Shown here one piece after another: positions 37,198-48,224 of a stretch of DNA of 64,000 bases. Position numbers and translations under genes: made by a program. The notes under the pieces were generated by a model. That model ran no database searches, was not told where the DNA came from, and saw nothing but the letters and a program-made list of their open reading frames with translations. The stretch comes from Paramecium sonneborni (Eukaryota > Ciliophora > Oligohymenophorea > Peniculida > Parameciidae), in the NCBI GenBank assembly GCA_905182985.1, contig CAJJDN010000057.1, positions 324,106-388,105 on the forward strand, in the 5' to 3' direction. Position 1 is the first letter of the stretch; each line of letters opens with the position of its first letter.

Positions 37198-37621
37198 ATT
37201 AACGATAGTATTATACATTATTGTAAAAAATTTTTAATAGATAAATTCATTTATAGGGTTAATTATTTCCCAATAAATAAATATAAAATATATAAAATTT
37301 TTTTAGTTATATTAATTTCTAGAAAATATTATTTCTTCAATCTCTTATTATGTTATTTTTGAATTATTAATCTCAGAAATTATTAGAAAATAATTAAGAA
37401 TTAAAAATGTTCTTTATTAGTATATTTGCTATTTTGCTTTTAATAAGACTCTTGTCTCAAGTCTATTCTAAGATAGATACCTATTATCTTATCATCTTTA
37501 CATAATAAGCATTCTGATAACTTTATAGTTTGCTAGAATGCCTTGATTATGAATATAGAATGGTCTATAAGTTGTTATGATAAGCACTGCAACAATTTAA
37601 ACAAATTAATAATTACTTAAA
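37198..37621. other. intergenic
   Basis: AT-rich. No sustained coding frame or RNA gene seen. Confidence 0.6.
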
Positions 37622-38143
37622 ATGAATAACAACTTTTACTAAGAATTTACTTCAAAAAGAGTTAAAGAAAGAAGCATAGGAGATGCATACTATAGAGTAC
37701 AATAATGGAGATATTTTTTCAGAAATGGAATTCAAGAAAATGGAATTTTTAAAAAGATTACTTTAAAAGAGGCAGCTGATATAGTGAAAGTGCCTAAAAA
37801 GACTTTAGAGGATTACATATAAATTTTTAATAAAGTTGAGTTGATCATCAATATTGAAGAGATAGCTGAAAAGAAGATGGGATACTTAAGATCGTTTATG
37901 AAAAAAAATAAATCAAAAATTAGGAAAGAAATTGCTCTTCGTAGGTAAAAAAAACTTGAAGAAAATTTAAAAAACAAAGAAGCTTCAAATAATATTTAAC
38001 CTATTTAAAGTGAAGATGAATAATAAACTAATCATTATCCAAATATTGATATTCTATCTATAAATATTGAGGAAGAAACTTATGAAGACGAATATAGTAA
38101 CTTTATTTTTAATAAACTAACATCTAAGTGCACACTTGATTGA
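37622..38143 (+). CDS. unknown 173-aa protein with HTH-like segment
   Basis: Intronless. The middle reads ITLKEAADIVKVPKKTLEDY, the pattern of a helix-turn-helix of the helix-AAxxxxVPxxTLxxY type, followed by a basic stretch (KKMGYLRSFMKKNKSKIRKE) and an acidic C terminus. This suggests DNA binding, but many Paramecium proteins with this motif are uncharacterised. The opening EFTSKRVKERSIGDAYYRVQ has no clear relative that I know. Confidence 0.65.
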
Positions 38144-38317
38144 TTATATGTTTATATTTATAATAGATATATGATAAATTGAAATTGTCAATCCTAATGT
38201 TGATGTCCTTATAGCTTTGAAATGATTTTTTATAACAATTTCAATAATTAAGGTACAAATAAGGTGGGCATTGAAATATAAGAAATTTGATTTTCGCATA
38301 TTGATGCATAATTTTAA

Positions 38318-39400
38318 TCATTAAAATATTTCTAAAAATAGTGAATTTAATTATACATTAAGATGAGTTACATATGAATCTCTTTAAATTGATAATTGAT
38401 TATATCCTTGGGTACTGCAAATTTTAAAATAATCTTTTAATTTTAGGTTTTCCACACCCTATTCAAATCTTGGTGGTTCAATTGGAATTGCATTTAATAA
38501 ATATAATGGCATTATAAACCATAAAATTCCTGTAAAAAATGGAAATGATGATATATGTAAATAGCAAGAGAATAAAAAATTTAATCCAATTAAATAACCT
38601 ACATTTTGACGATAATAATAGGCTAAATGCTTTTTATATTGTATTTTTGCTGATATATTTTGAATAGAAATGAATAAAGAGTAAATAGGAATTTTTAATA
38701 GATTTAATGGAAATGATAAATAATTTCCTATAACAAAGCATAAAATGTTTGATTACAATTAAAACAATACACTAAATATAATCCTAGTCACAGAATAATC
38801 TAACATAAGTAATACCTCTGATTCATCTATTTAATAGCTAACAAATGATCTATTTAAATAAAAGTTAGTTTCCATCTTTATAGCTTCTTATGTTACTTCT
38901 TAAGTCCTAATCCACATACCTGCTGCAAATTTTGAATATGTAGCTATTACAGCAATCCAATAAAAAAAGGATGATGCAATTTCTCCTATCAACAAACTTA
39001 ATCGCCATTGAACTAAATAATATAGAATCATCCATCCCATAAATTGTAATGCTAATTTCATACTTTCAAATGTTTTTTCCGCAATCACTTCACTCTCTGG
39101 ACTTTCTTTGCTAATCTCTTATTTAAACAGTTTCTTCACTAATTCAACCAATCTCAAATTTTCCTTAGGATAAATGTATCTCTGTATGCTGCTACTAAAA
39201 AGAAGAGAGTCTCTTATCCCAAGAATAAATTATAATATAATCATTTTTTTAATGACAACTTATTAGTTATCAGACCCATTAAAAGATTCAAATGAAATAC
39301 AAACTACTCTTAACTAATTTGATATTACAAGCTTTATACTCTTAAGTAATAGCTTAAATTTAGAATAAGTATATTATTCTTAATAATTAAGTTTGCTCAT
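38318..39400 (-). CDS. multi-pass membrane protein of unknown family
   Basis: A 360-aa intronless frame. At least four hydrophobic segments are visible: LALQFMGWMILYYLVQW, IASSFFYWIAVIATY, IIFSVLFQLQSNILCFVIG, and YLIGLNFLFSCYLHISSFP with FFTGILWFIMPLYLL. The last loops end with LNAIPIEPPRFE. Topology resembles small ER or plasma-membrane proteins, but I cannot name a family. The ATG at 39400 lies only 18 bp from the ATG of the divergent gene at 39419; a downstream in-frame ATG at about 39253 (MIILQFILG) is the alternative start. Confidence 0.65.
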
Positions 39401-39418
39401 CTTACAAGTTTGATCGAT

Positions 39419-40009
39419 ATGACTCAAGACAAATATGTAAAAAAAGATTTGATTACATTGTGGCAAAATTCAATTATGTAAATCAATACTTCACAATTGA
39501 AATCTACTAATTAAGAATAAAAATCAACATTTTAAATCATTTAGAATTAAAGTATGATGCATTCATAATTGAGCAAATCAATAAATTATAATTTAACTTA
39601 ATGTTCTTTCTAATTATTAGTCAAGAAATAAAATGAAAAATAAAAGAAGCAACTAGAAAAACAAAATAATCAATAAAAAAGCAATTATCCAAAATAACAT
39701 CGATGTTAATTTGATGATAACAAAAGTCTTAAATATACTTCTCCAAAGAGATACAGAAGTATTTCAAGCTAATATTCTCCTGCAAGACTTTAAAATTATT
39801 TAAATCAAAATGAATCCAATTTAAATGTCAATAAAAAATGGTTATAATCTTCCATTCACAAATAATCACATAGCCCATAGTTAAGAGTATCAGCCTAATT
39901 AGATGCCTAATAAATTAAATAAAATTTTATGGATAAAAGTAGATCAACTGCATCAAGTTCTTTTGCTAATAAACATCTCCTTTTAAGTTCAAAATTTTCA
40001 AATTTTTGA
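39419..40009 (+). CDS. unknown 196-aa low-complexity basic protein
   Basis: Intronless frame, Ser/Asn/Gln/Lys-rich with a short central coiled coil (VKKQNEKQKKQLEKQNNQQK). It has Ser-Pro sites (YTSPKRYRSISSQYSPARL; SHSPQLRVS), possible phosphorylation targets. No domain recognised. It shares a very short (18 bp) divergent spacer with the membrane protein gene. Confidence 0.55.
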
Positions 40010-40757
40010 GGGATATAATACTTATATTTATAATAATATTTATTTAAAATATATTTAATCTTTTAGGATAGATTAAACTAATTGTTTTTAATAATTGTAT
40101 TCAGAAGAATCCCTTTTTTTTTTTTATTTTTTCGATTTGATGACCAGTAATTTATTTTTCGTTCAAATTATATAAAATATAAAAATATCTATTTTCTTGA
40201 ACACATTAACATACATATTAAAATTTATAAATACAATAATTTCAAGAATGATTTATTAAGAAACTTATTCTTAAATATAAAAATAAATTTAGGAATAATT
40301 TATTTTATATTTATGCAAAATTGATTTGGCAAAGTGCTTGGACATTTGCTTACAATAGAAGTAGAAAAATTCTTAATAGTATACTTAAGTTAATGTGTAA
40401 AAATAAAAAATAAATTCATAGAGATAAATAATATGATTATAAATCATTATTTAAATATCAGGCATTAATAAATCATTCATCTAGATACTAAATAAATATA
40501 TAGAATAAGTTAATGGTATAGAAGAATTATTAAATAAGAATTTTGAAATTGACTTTAGGATTAATAAAATGAGTTAGTAAAATAATGATAAGTAAATTCT
40601 TATAATTTAAAATTTAATATGTCTACTCTAATTATTTAAAAAGAGGAAAAAGGGATTTTTAGAATCTAGGATAAATTTTTTGATGAAATGAGGTAAGTTA
40701 ATGAATTTATTTTTGAAAGTATAAATTTTATATCTTTTTATTTTTAAAATATATATT
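40010..40757. other. intergenic, nothing recognised
   Basis: Very AT-rich 750 bp before uS17. Some Gln/Lys-rich open stretches occur but none has a protein-like pattern. Confidence 0.5.
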
Positions 40758-41287
40758 ATGGCAGACGTCTAAACATAAAGAGCCTTTTAAAAGTAAGAAG
40801 GCATCTTTTAAAATTCAAAAAAACTTTTAGCAAAGAAAACGTCTAAAGGAGTAAGATATTGGAAAGAAGTTGGACTTGGTTTTAAAGTACCTAAGGAAGC
40901 TATTGAAGGACATTATATTGATAAAAAATGTCCATTTACTGGAAATGTTAGTGTCAGAGGAGCAATATTGAAGTAGATATTAAAATAGTATAATGTTAGA
41001 GGTATAGTAATCTCAACTAAAATGACAAGAACAATAATTATTAGAAGAGATTATTTACATTATGTTGCAAAATACAACAGATATGAGAAAAGACATAGAA
41101 ATGTTCCAGTTCACATATCCCCAGCATTTGGTCCAGTTAAAGAAGGTGATATTGTTGTATGTGGATAATGCAGGTATTAAAGATTATTAATAATAGACCA
41201 TTGTCAAAAACTGTGAGATTTAATGTTTTAAAAGTAATACCAAATGAAATAATTGGAAATGTTAGAAAATAGTTCGTTCTATTTTGA
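40758..41287 (+). CDS. RPS11: ribosomal protein uS17 (S11)
   Basis: Cytosolic small-subunit protein, 168 aa, one 23-nt intron after CGQCR. Recognised by [77 protein letters not shown], and [16 protein letters not shown]. The start gives MADVQTQRAFQKQ, matching the family N terminus (ADxQTERAFQKQ). It is the second of four cytosolic ribosomal protein genes in the window, but they are not adjacent. Confidence 0.97.
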
Positions 41288-41459
41288 TTCAATTAAATCA
41301 TATTAAGTACATTATATAAAACTCATAATTTAATATATTAAAAAAATTTATAACAAGTATGAAATAAATTTTTAGAATATTTTTTTTAATTGATTATGAG
41401 CTCTTTATGGATTTCAAACTTTAATATTATATTTATTTTTAAACACATTTTTATAAATT

Positions 41460-41927
41460 ATGGATATGAAGTTTCAAAATAACCCATATTAATTAAAAAA
41501 ATGCAATAATTGTGGAGATTAATATCCTTAATGTGTTTTGGTTTAACATATTGAAACTTGTGTGAATAATAATTAAACAATTATTTGCAGATATTGTGGA
41601 GAACAATAATTAAGATAACTAATATTAAATCATCTCACTATTTGTAAGGCTTTTGAACTTGTAGATAAGGAAGATGGATAATGTGAATATTGTTAAGATA
41701 AAATATTTAAAAAGTTCTAATAAGATCATTACCGTGAATGTACTGTTAAGAAAAAGGCTGAAAAAAATTAAACTTAAAAAGTTTAGGAATGCTCAATATG
41801 TCTTATAGAGATTCAAAAATCTGATTAAAAGGGAATCTTATAATGTTGTCATATATTTCATAAAATGTGCTTATAAGAATGGCAAAAAAAAAGTAAAAAC
41901 TGTCCTATATGCAGACATAATAGCTGA
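41460..41927 (+). CDS. RING-finger E3 ligase with N-terminal TRAF-like zinc fingers
   Basis: Intronless, 155 aa. The N-terminal half has repeated CxxC...H...C modules (CNNCGDQYPQCVLVQHIETC, CRYCGEQQ...LNHLTIC, CEYCQDKI...DHYREC), the TRAF-type or C2HC arrangement. The C terminus is a RING-H2: CSICLIEIQKSDQKGILQ, CCHIFHKMCLQEW, CPICRHN, with all eight zinc ligands present. RING-H2 domains recruit E2 enzymes. Its substrate is unknown. Confidence 0.9.
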
Positions 41928-43588
41928 TCAAAATTTTCATTTATTTAGTATTTATAATAATTCATTCTTTTGTATGTCTTAACTATTTAATCTGCATAAT
42001 AGTTAAGATATATTAAGGAGAGGTGATTTCTAAGTTAAATTTAAAGTTCTGTTTTTTATCTTTATTCTATATGATCTTTTTGAAAAAAACCCATCCTGAA
42101 GTTCTTTTATTTTTTATGATTTCTTAGGAGATTCAATAAAAGAAGATAATTAATGAAATTAATATTATTACTAAGGAATTAGAGTATATTTTTTTGTTAA
42201 TTTTTGATATTTTCTTTCCTCATTAATTATTTGTTGTCTATTTTATTCACTATTCACAAAATAACTTGATTTGTAATTATTTATTTTATTGCATTCCACT
42301 TTTTTTTACTAAAGTGAAGGTAGCCTATCTTTTTTATATCGTTATATTGGTGTAATTTTAGGAGATATTGAGAGTTATTTTAATTAATTAATATCTGGAG
42401 ATGTTGAATATTCTAACCATCCTTCAAGGTCTATTAAATTTATCATATTAAAATATATTTATTTTTAATTAAACTCTTCTAGTCATTATTAATTCTAAAT
42501 ATATATAAAGTACTAATATTTTTTATTTTTTAATTCAATAATAAATTTAAAAATCCAAAACTACACCTACATTATAAATTCTTTATATATATAAAAATAT
42601 TTTAAATAAAATTTCTGAAAAATCTGGTTTTATTTGTTAAATTTCCAATTTTCTCATCATTTTTAATTAAACCTAGTAAATTTAGAACTGGATGATTTAA
42701 TAATTTAATAGTGTACTTAATAAATATTAAATAATTTTTTATCTATATTTTTATTAAAATCATGGATGTTCAAATAACTCTCTCTTATATATTCTTCTTC
42801 ATCTTTGAGTTAATTTTATAGTTTAAATACCTATTAATCCTAAAATTAATAAATCATCTAACATTAAATTTCTAATTTATTACACTTTTTTTTTTAGATT
42901 TATGTATCCTTTTCAGTACAAATGAATTCTGGTACCAGAATTGCAAAAAAAATAAGAGTATTTATTATTTTATAAACACCCAATTACTTACAGACTTGAT
43001 TCAAACTATTTCTATAACAAAATCTATACTACTATTCCTATTCCATTCTTATTTATTTTCACACTAAAAGCTTCATTAATAGACCTGCAATAATAATTTT
43101 TATTTTTTTTATTCTCTATCTTCCATATTGATTGATTCACTTTACAATAAATAAGACATAAAGGATTTCTGGTTGTTTTAAATAAATTTAAATACTTTCA
43201 TGATTATTAATCGAACCTATTAATAGAAACAATTATTCAACTATAATTATAATTTTTTTAAAAAAACATCTACATAATTTTCATGAGGTTATTATTATTT
43301 TTTCAACTTTAACTCATTATCGTACATTTGATTTATTGTATATCTTAAAATACATATACATATCCACAATTATTGTTTACTATGTTATTGAATCTTTCTA
43401 AAAATCTCTCCAATATCTACTCCATTCTTTTTAATACTTTAAAGACTCAATACTATTCTAATAGTATTCTAACCACTTCAATAATTTAAAGAACTATTAA
43501 TTTAGATTAATATTATTAATATTATCATAGATTTAATATTATAAATTATTAAAATCATAATAGCAAATGTAAATGAATAACATATAAT
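41928..43588. other. long non-genic stretch with minus-strand decayed coding pieces
   Basis: No intact gene. On the minus strand protein-like pieces occur between about 43450 and 42400, for example ILERFLERFNNIVNNNCGY, LDDLLILGLIGIQTIK, and KRELFEHP followed by TGA (at 42760-42762) then Phe-Gln. The last resembles the HPWF end of a protein kinase domain with the Trp codon changed from TGG to TGA. A second piece, EGWLEYSTSPDINQLKQLS, lies near 42400. I read this as a possible decayed kinase gene, with low confidence since kinase catalytic motifs are not seen. Confidence 0.3.
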
Positions 43589-43976
43589 ATGAGCAGGAAA
43601 CAGGATGAATATGAGACTAATAAAGTATTGTAAGAAATAAGAAATGAGGTTATTGATTTTACCACATCAAATTTCTTTGATAATGTTGTCAAGAGATATT
43701 AAATATATGAACGCACGTGCTTCGATTAAAATAAAGGAAATAGTTTAGAATTTGTTAAGTGTAAAAATTAAGTTAATTTAAGGTATGATGCCCTTTTAAA
43801 AGAGATAATTAAAGGAAGAAAAAAAAATGGAGTTTAAGATCAATTATATAAAAAATGAAATTGCTGAGTGTCTTCAGAAAAAATAAATAGAATAGTGTAA
43901 ACAATCAGCTATAAATAACATTATTTAAGCTTAGAGTGATTTTTTATAAAGCATAGATATAGAACTCCAAAAATGA
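43589..43976 (+). CDS. small helical protein with CX13C and CX8C, upstream paralogue
   Basis: Charged, helical, with two cysteine pairs: C-x13-C in the region TCFDQN...EFVKC and C-x8-C in CLQKKQIEQC. The next gene (44011) has the same two spacings in the same order, so the two are taken as tandem paralogues. The frame meets TGA at 43856; either one A of the run 43850-43855 is extra (128 aa) or a 37-nt GT...AG intron spans it (116 aa). Paired-Cys helical hairpins are typical of small mitochondrial intermembrane-space proteins, but the spacings here are not the CX3C or CX9C classes. Function unknown. Confidence 0.55.
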
Positions 43977-44010
43977 GTATGATTATTTTTAATTAAAAAT
44001 TATTTCTGGT

Positions 44011-44366
44011 ATGAACGCACAAAGCCCTGTCCATCAATAATTATAAAAAACATTAGATGTAGTTCAAAGAGGATTTGAAGAAATAGTCTAAAATATTCCA
44101 AAATAATATCATGAGCAATGTATGAGTTAAAATGCAAAAAATGTAGAGAAATATGCATAATGTATAATAATCTGATTATTTTCAAAGGTATGTATAAGAA
44201 AAGCAAAGTTGTTGATAAATAAATGAAAGCTTTTGATTTTAAGATGCTCTTTATGGGGATTACATTTGATCAATGCATCAAGACAAATTAAGAAGATTAA
44301 TGTATCTAAAATGCAAAAACAACTGTGGAAGGGTTTATCAGTGATTTTTAAAAGATTGTTAAATGA
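44011..44366 (+). CDS. small helical protein with CX13C and CX8C, downstream paralogue
   Basis: 109 aa with one 26-nt intron, placed just before the second Cys so that exon 2 starts with it. It reads MNAQSPVHQQLQKTLDVVQR, then CMSQNAKNVEKYAQC (C-x13-C), then CIKTNQEDQC (C-x8-C) and the helical tail TTVEGFISDFQKIVK. Cys spacing is identical to the preceding gene, from which it is separated by 34 bp, although the rest of the sequence is diverged. No signal peptide. See the upstream paralogue for possible roles. Confidence 0.65.
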
Positions 44367-45105
44367 ATAATCAATCTATTCATATAAAAAATATATTCGA
44401 AAGAAATGTTCTTTTAATTCTGCAATTTTCATCGAGAAGTATTGATAAAAATGTTATAAAATAAAATAATAATCTAAAAAGAAAATTATTCAAAAAAAAA
44501 TTAGACTAATTAGCTAAAAAAGGAATCAAATATATATTTTTATATTTGTAATTTTTTTATAAATTATTTGAAATAGATCTAGCTGATAATGGTGATTTTA
44601 AATTCAAATTTATACTTAATGAAAGAAATCCTATTTTTTAAATAAGTTTTTTCATATATTCAATATCCAATTAATTGTGATAAAAACTTATTTAGTTGTT
44701 GATAATTAATTTGAAAAAATTGAAAAAAGTAGCCTGCAATTCTATCTTGTTTTTCAACAAATAGAATGAATTAAATAAATTTGGTCTTAAATAAAAAACT
44801 AAATTTATTCTAAATTATTAAAAATTGGATTGATCTTTACAATGATAAAAATATTCAATGAAAGGTTATCAAATCTAATCAGACAATCAGAGGATAAAAA
44901 TTAAGATCTTAGAAAAATTGATTTTCTTTAATTATAAAGATTTAAATTAAAAGACGATGTGTTTTATTTGATAAATATGTATTTAGAATCATAAAAATAA
45001 AAATCCTCAATATCTGGAAAATTGGATTACCTATTATTATGTTTATAAATGAGAATTATATTTATAAAAAATTTAATAATTTCATCACTATCTTTTTATC
45101 AATAC
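44367..45105. other. intergenic, nothing recognised
   Basis: AT-rich. Short Gln/Lys/Asn-rich open stretches occur in several frames, none convincing. The last 126 bp (from 44980) are part of a duplicated block. Confidence 0.5.
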
Positions 45106-45952
45106 ATGAACAAAACAATAGATTTTTTTGGGTAGACTATTTTTGTCGATAAATAGAGTAGATGATCAAGCTTAATTAAAACGACCTTTTATGATTTGTT
45201 TAACAGAAGAGAGCAGTCATTCTAAAAAATTTGATCTAAAACAATTGCTTGCTTAAAAATACAAGAAATAAATTAGAAATAATTCATAATTCTCTTTAAA
45301 TTAGATCACTTAGAGAGATTATTATCATCCAAGTTATTTACCCGCTCGTTCTCCACCTAATTTATAATTTTAGAATTGGAACAATTCCGTAAAATCAAAT
45401 AATTCAAAGAAAACATAATTTAGTAAATAAATCACTAAAAAATGCAAAACCTTACCTATAAATGATTTAAACCAATAAGAAATCTTTAAAAAAATAGATT
45501 TTAAATAAAATGTTTAACCAAAAATATCGTAAGTCAAAAATAGAAGCATCACTTGTAAAATACCTGTTTCAACCTAATTTAAAATTATTTAAGTTGAATT
45601 GAGTTCTTAATCTCCATAATTTTAAATTAAGGATTAAGAAATCTATACTCCTAAACGGCCTTAATCAAGGTTAAATTCGTCATTCCAAAAATATAAGAAA
45701 ATATGTTTAGCGAAACCTTCATATGGGTTAGGATTGAAGGTTGAAAAGTGTAAAATACTTGATAGATTGAAAACTATCTCATCATCACCTTAAAATAAAC
45801 CTTTTAAAATAAAAATATTTAAATCTAGCATCCCATAGGATAAATAATAAAGGCCTATTATTTATACACCTAAAATCTAAGTATTAAATTTCAAAAAGAA
45901 ATCGTCCATTCAATTGACTAAATGGGAATATTCTGATTTAGAGAATGATTGA
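45106..45952 (+). CDS. unknown basic disordered protein, 281 aa
   Basis: Intronless apart from a one-base error: the T-run at 45123-45129 is one base too long; with that removed the gene is 282 whole codons starting MNKTIDFLGRLFLSINRVDD. The remainder is Lys/Asn/Ser/Pro-rich with short motifs such as YYHPSYLPARSPPNLQ and a C terminus SIQLTKWEYSDLEND. No domain recognised. The same gene is repeated at 46202. Confidence 0.5.
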
Positions 45953-46201
45953 TATTAAGAAATGATATTTGATTTTGCTTTTATAATTACTTATACATTG
46001 AAATAATTAAACTTGTATAAAAAATTGATATAATGTTTTCTTAAAGATTTCCTGCACTTGATCAAAGCACACCANTATTTAGAATCATAAAAATAAAAAT
46101 CCTCAATATCTGGAAAATTGGATTACCTATTATTATGTTTATAAATGAGAATTATATTTATAAAAAATTTAATAATTTCATCACTATCTTTTTATCAATA
46201 C

Positions 46202-47048
46202 ATGAACAAAACAATAGATTTTTTTGGGTAGACTATTTTTGTCGATAAATAGAGTAGATGATCAAGCTTAATTAAAACGACCTTTTATGATTTGTTTAAC
46301 AGAAGAGAGCAGTCATTCTAAAAAATTTGATCTAAAACAATTGCTTGCTTAAAAATACAAGAAATAAATTAGAAATAATTCATAATTCTCTTTAAATTAG
46401 ATCACTTAGAGAGATTATTATCATCCAAGTTATTTACCCGCTCGTTCTCCACCTAATTTATAATTTTAGAATTGGAACAATTCCGTAAAATCAAATAATT
46501 CAAAGAAAACATAATTTAGTAAATAAATCACTAAAAAATGCAAAACCTTACCTATAAATGATTTAAACCAATAAGAAATCTTTAAAAAAATAGATTTTAA
46601 ATAAAATGTTTAACCAAAAATATCGTAAGTCAAAAATAGAAGCATCACTTGTAAAATACCTGTTTCAACCTAATTTAAAATTATTTAAGTTGAATTGAGT
46701 TCTTAATCTCCATAATTTTAAATTAAGGATTAAGAAATCTATACTCCTAAACGGCCTTAATCAAGGTTAAATTCGTCATTCCAAAAATATAAGAAAATAT
46801 GTTTAGCGAAACCTTCATATGGGTTAGGATTGAAGGTTGAAAAGTGTAAAATACTTGATAGATTGAAAACTATCTCATCATCACCTTAAAATAAACCTTT
46901 TAAAATAAAAATATTTAAATCTAGCATCCCATAGGATAAATAATAAAGGCCTATTATTTATACACCTAAAATCTAAGTATTAAATTTCAAAAAGAAATCG
47001 TCCATTCAATTGACTAAATGGGAATATTCTGATTTAGAGAATGATTGA
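46202..47048 (+). pseudogene. duplicate of the 45106 gene (assembly copy)
   Basis: Identical to 45106-45952, including the same over-long T-run. Present only because two overlapping contigs were not merged. This copy is contiguous with the downstream RING gene. Confidence 0.85.
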
Positions 47049-47128
47049 TATTAAGAAATGATATTTGATTTTGCTTTTATAATTACTTATACATTGAAAT
47101 AATTAAACTTGTATAAAAAATTGATATA

Positions 47129-48012
47129 ATGTTTTCTTAAAGATTTCCTGCACTTGATCAAAGCACACCAAAAATATTATCCAAAACAACATTTAAGTTT
47201 GACATTAAATCGTATAAGACTTAAGAGGATATTGGAGGAAAATAATAAGGATTAAGTGTTTAAACTAAAAGGCAAAAGACTTAGCCTAGTCTAAAATAAA
47301 TACCTGTTTTCAAAAAATTAGTGTAAAAGAAATTGTTTAATTCATTGGCAAATCCAATTTAATAATTCGAAATACCTCTTAATTGGGAATAAAAGTATCA
47401 TGAAAAAGTATAATGATTAATTATATGAATTGAGGAAAAAGAATGTTAAGAGTTATTGGATAAAAATAATGAATAATAGAAGATGATCGAATAGCTTGAG
47501 AGAAAATTCTTATCTTAAAAATTAGCATATGAAAGTTTAAAAGAAGAGAAATAAGAAAATGATGTTTTGAATATTAAAAAGTAAATGAATCAATTAGAAA
47601 CTGAATTAAAAGATTAACTTCATAGGGCTGAATAATAATTATGGAAAACTTAAGCACAAAATAGTTCAATTTTAGAGAAGTTTAAATAATTTGAATTAAA
47701 AGCAAAGTTTTTACAATAATAAACAGTAAAAGAAATTAAAATTTAGATTCATCTTCATTAAGCATTGCTTTGTAAGTATTGTGGGAAATTAGTAAATGAT
47801 GCAGTAACTATAATTCCTTGTGCACATACATATTGTGGCACTTGTAATAAGGGATATTAAAAAAAATGTTATTTATGTGGAGATGAAGTATTTGATATAA
47901 TTATAATTTTATAAAGGGTAAAATAGAAGCTACATATTATAATTAGTTTATGAGTGAAATAGTTAAAATGTATGATACTTTCGAAACAATAGTTCAAATA
48001 TTTTTAAGATGA
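47129..48012 (+). CDS. coiled-coil protein with C-terminal RING-like zinc finger
   Basis: 275 aa with two introns (27 and 29 nt). After a disordered N terminus (MFSQRFPALDQSTPKILSK) comes a coiled coil from about residue 105 (ECQELLDKNNEQQKMIEQLE ... QMNQLETELKDQLHRAEQQ). The C-terminal module CKYCGKLVNDAVTIIPCAHT, YCGTCNKGYQKKCYLCGD has RING-type CxxC ... CxH xxC xxC ... CxxC spacing. It probably acts as an E3 ligase. A partial copy of the first 42 bp occurs at 46033-46074. Confidence 0.8.
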
Positions 48013-48080
48013 ATAATAATTAAATTTACATAAACTTTCTAAGTGTTCTAATATTAAATTTATATATTATGAGTACAGAT

Positions 48081-48153
48081 GCCCATGTGGCGCAATTGGT
48101 AGCGCGACAGCCTTCTAAGCTGTAGGCTGCAGGTTCAATCCCTGCCATGGGTG
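48081..48153 (+). tRNA. tRNA-Arg (anticodon UCU)
   Basis: 73-nt cloverleaf. Acceptor arms GCCCATG and CATGGGT pair with one G-U. D arm GCGC/GCGC around AATTGGTA. Anticodon stem ACAGC/GCTGT with loop CTTCTAA, giving anticodon TCT, which reads AGA, the dominant Arg codon in these genes. T arm GCAGG/CCTGC with loop TTCAATC. No intron, no encoded CCA. A T-rich run follows at 48155-48163, fitting a Pol III terminator. Confidence 0.97.
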
Positions 48154-48224
48154 TTCTTTTTTACTTTTTATTTTATATACATATTTTTACAAATATTCTA
48201 ACGAAAATAAATTATTGATAATTT

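Larger units (their letters stand above)
44980..47170. repeat. 1095-bp duplication abutting a single N (contig-overlap artefact)
   Basis: Bases 44980-46074 and 46076-47170 are the same sequence (offset 1096) around the N at 46075. The unit contains one whole unknown gene and the first 42 bp of the RING/coiled-coil gene. Confidence 0.9.
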
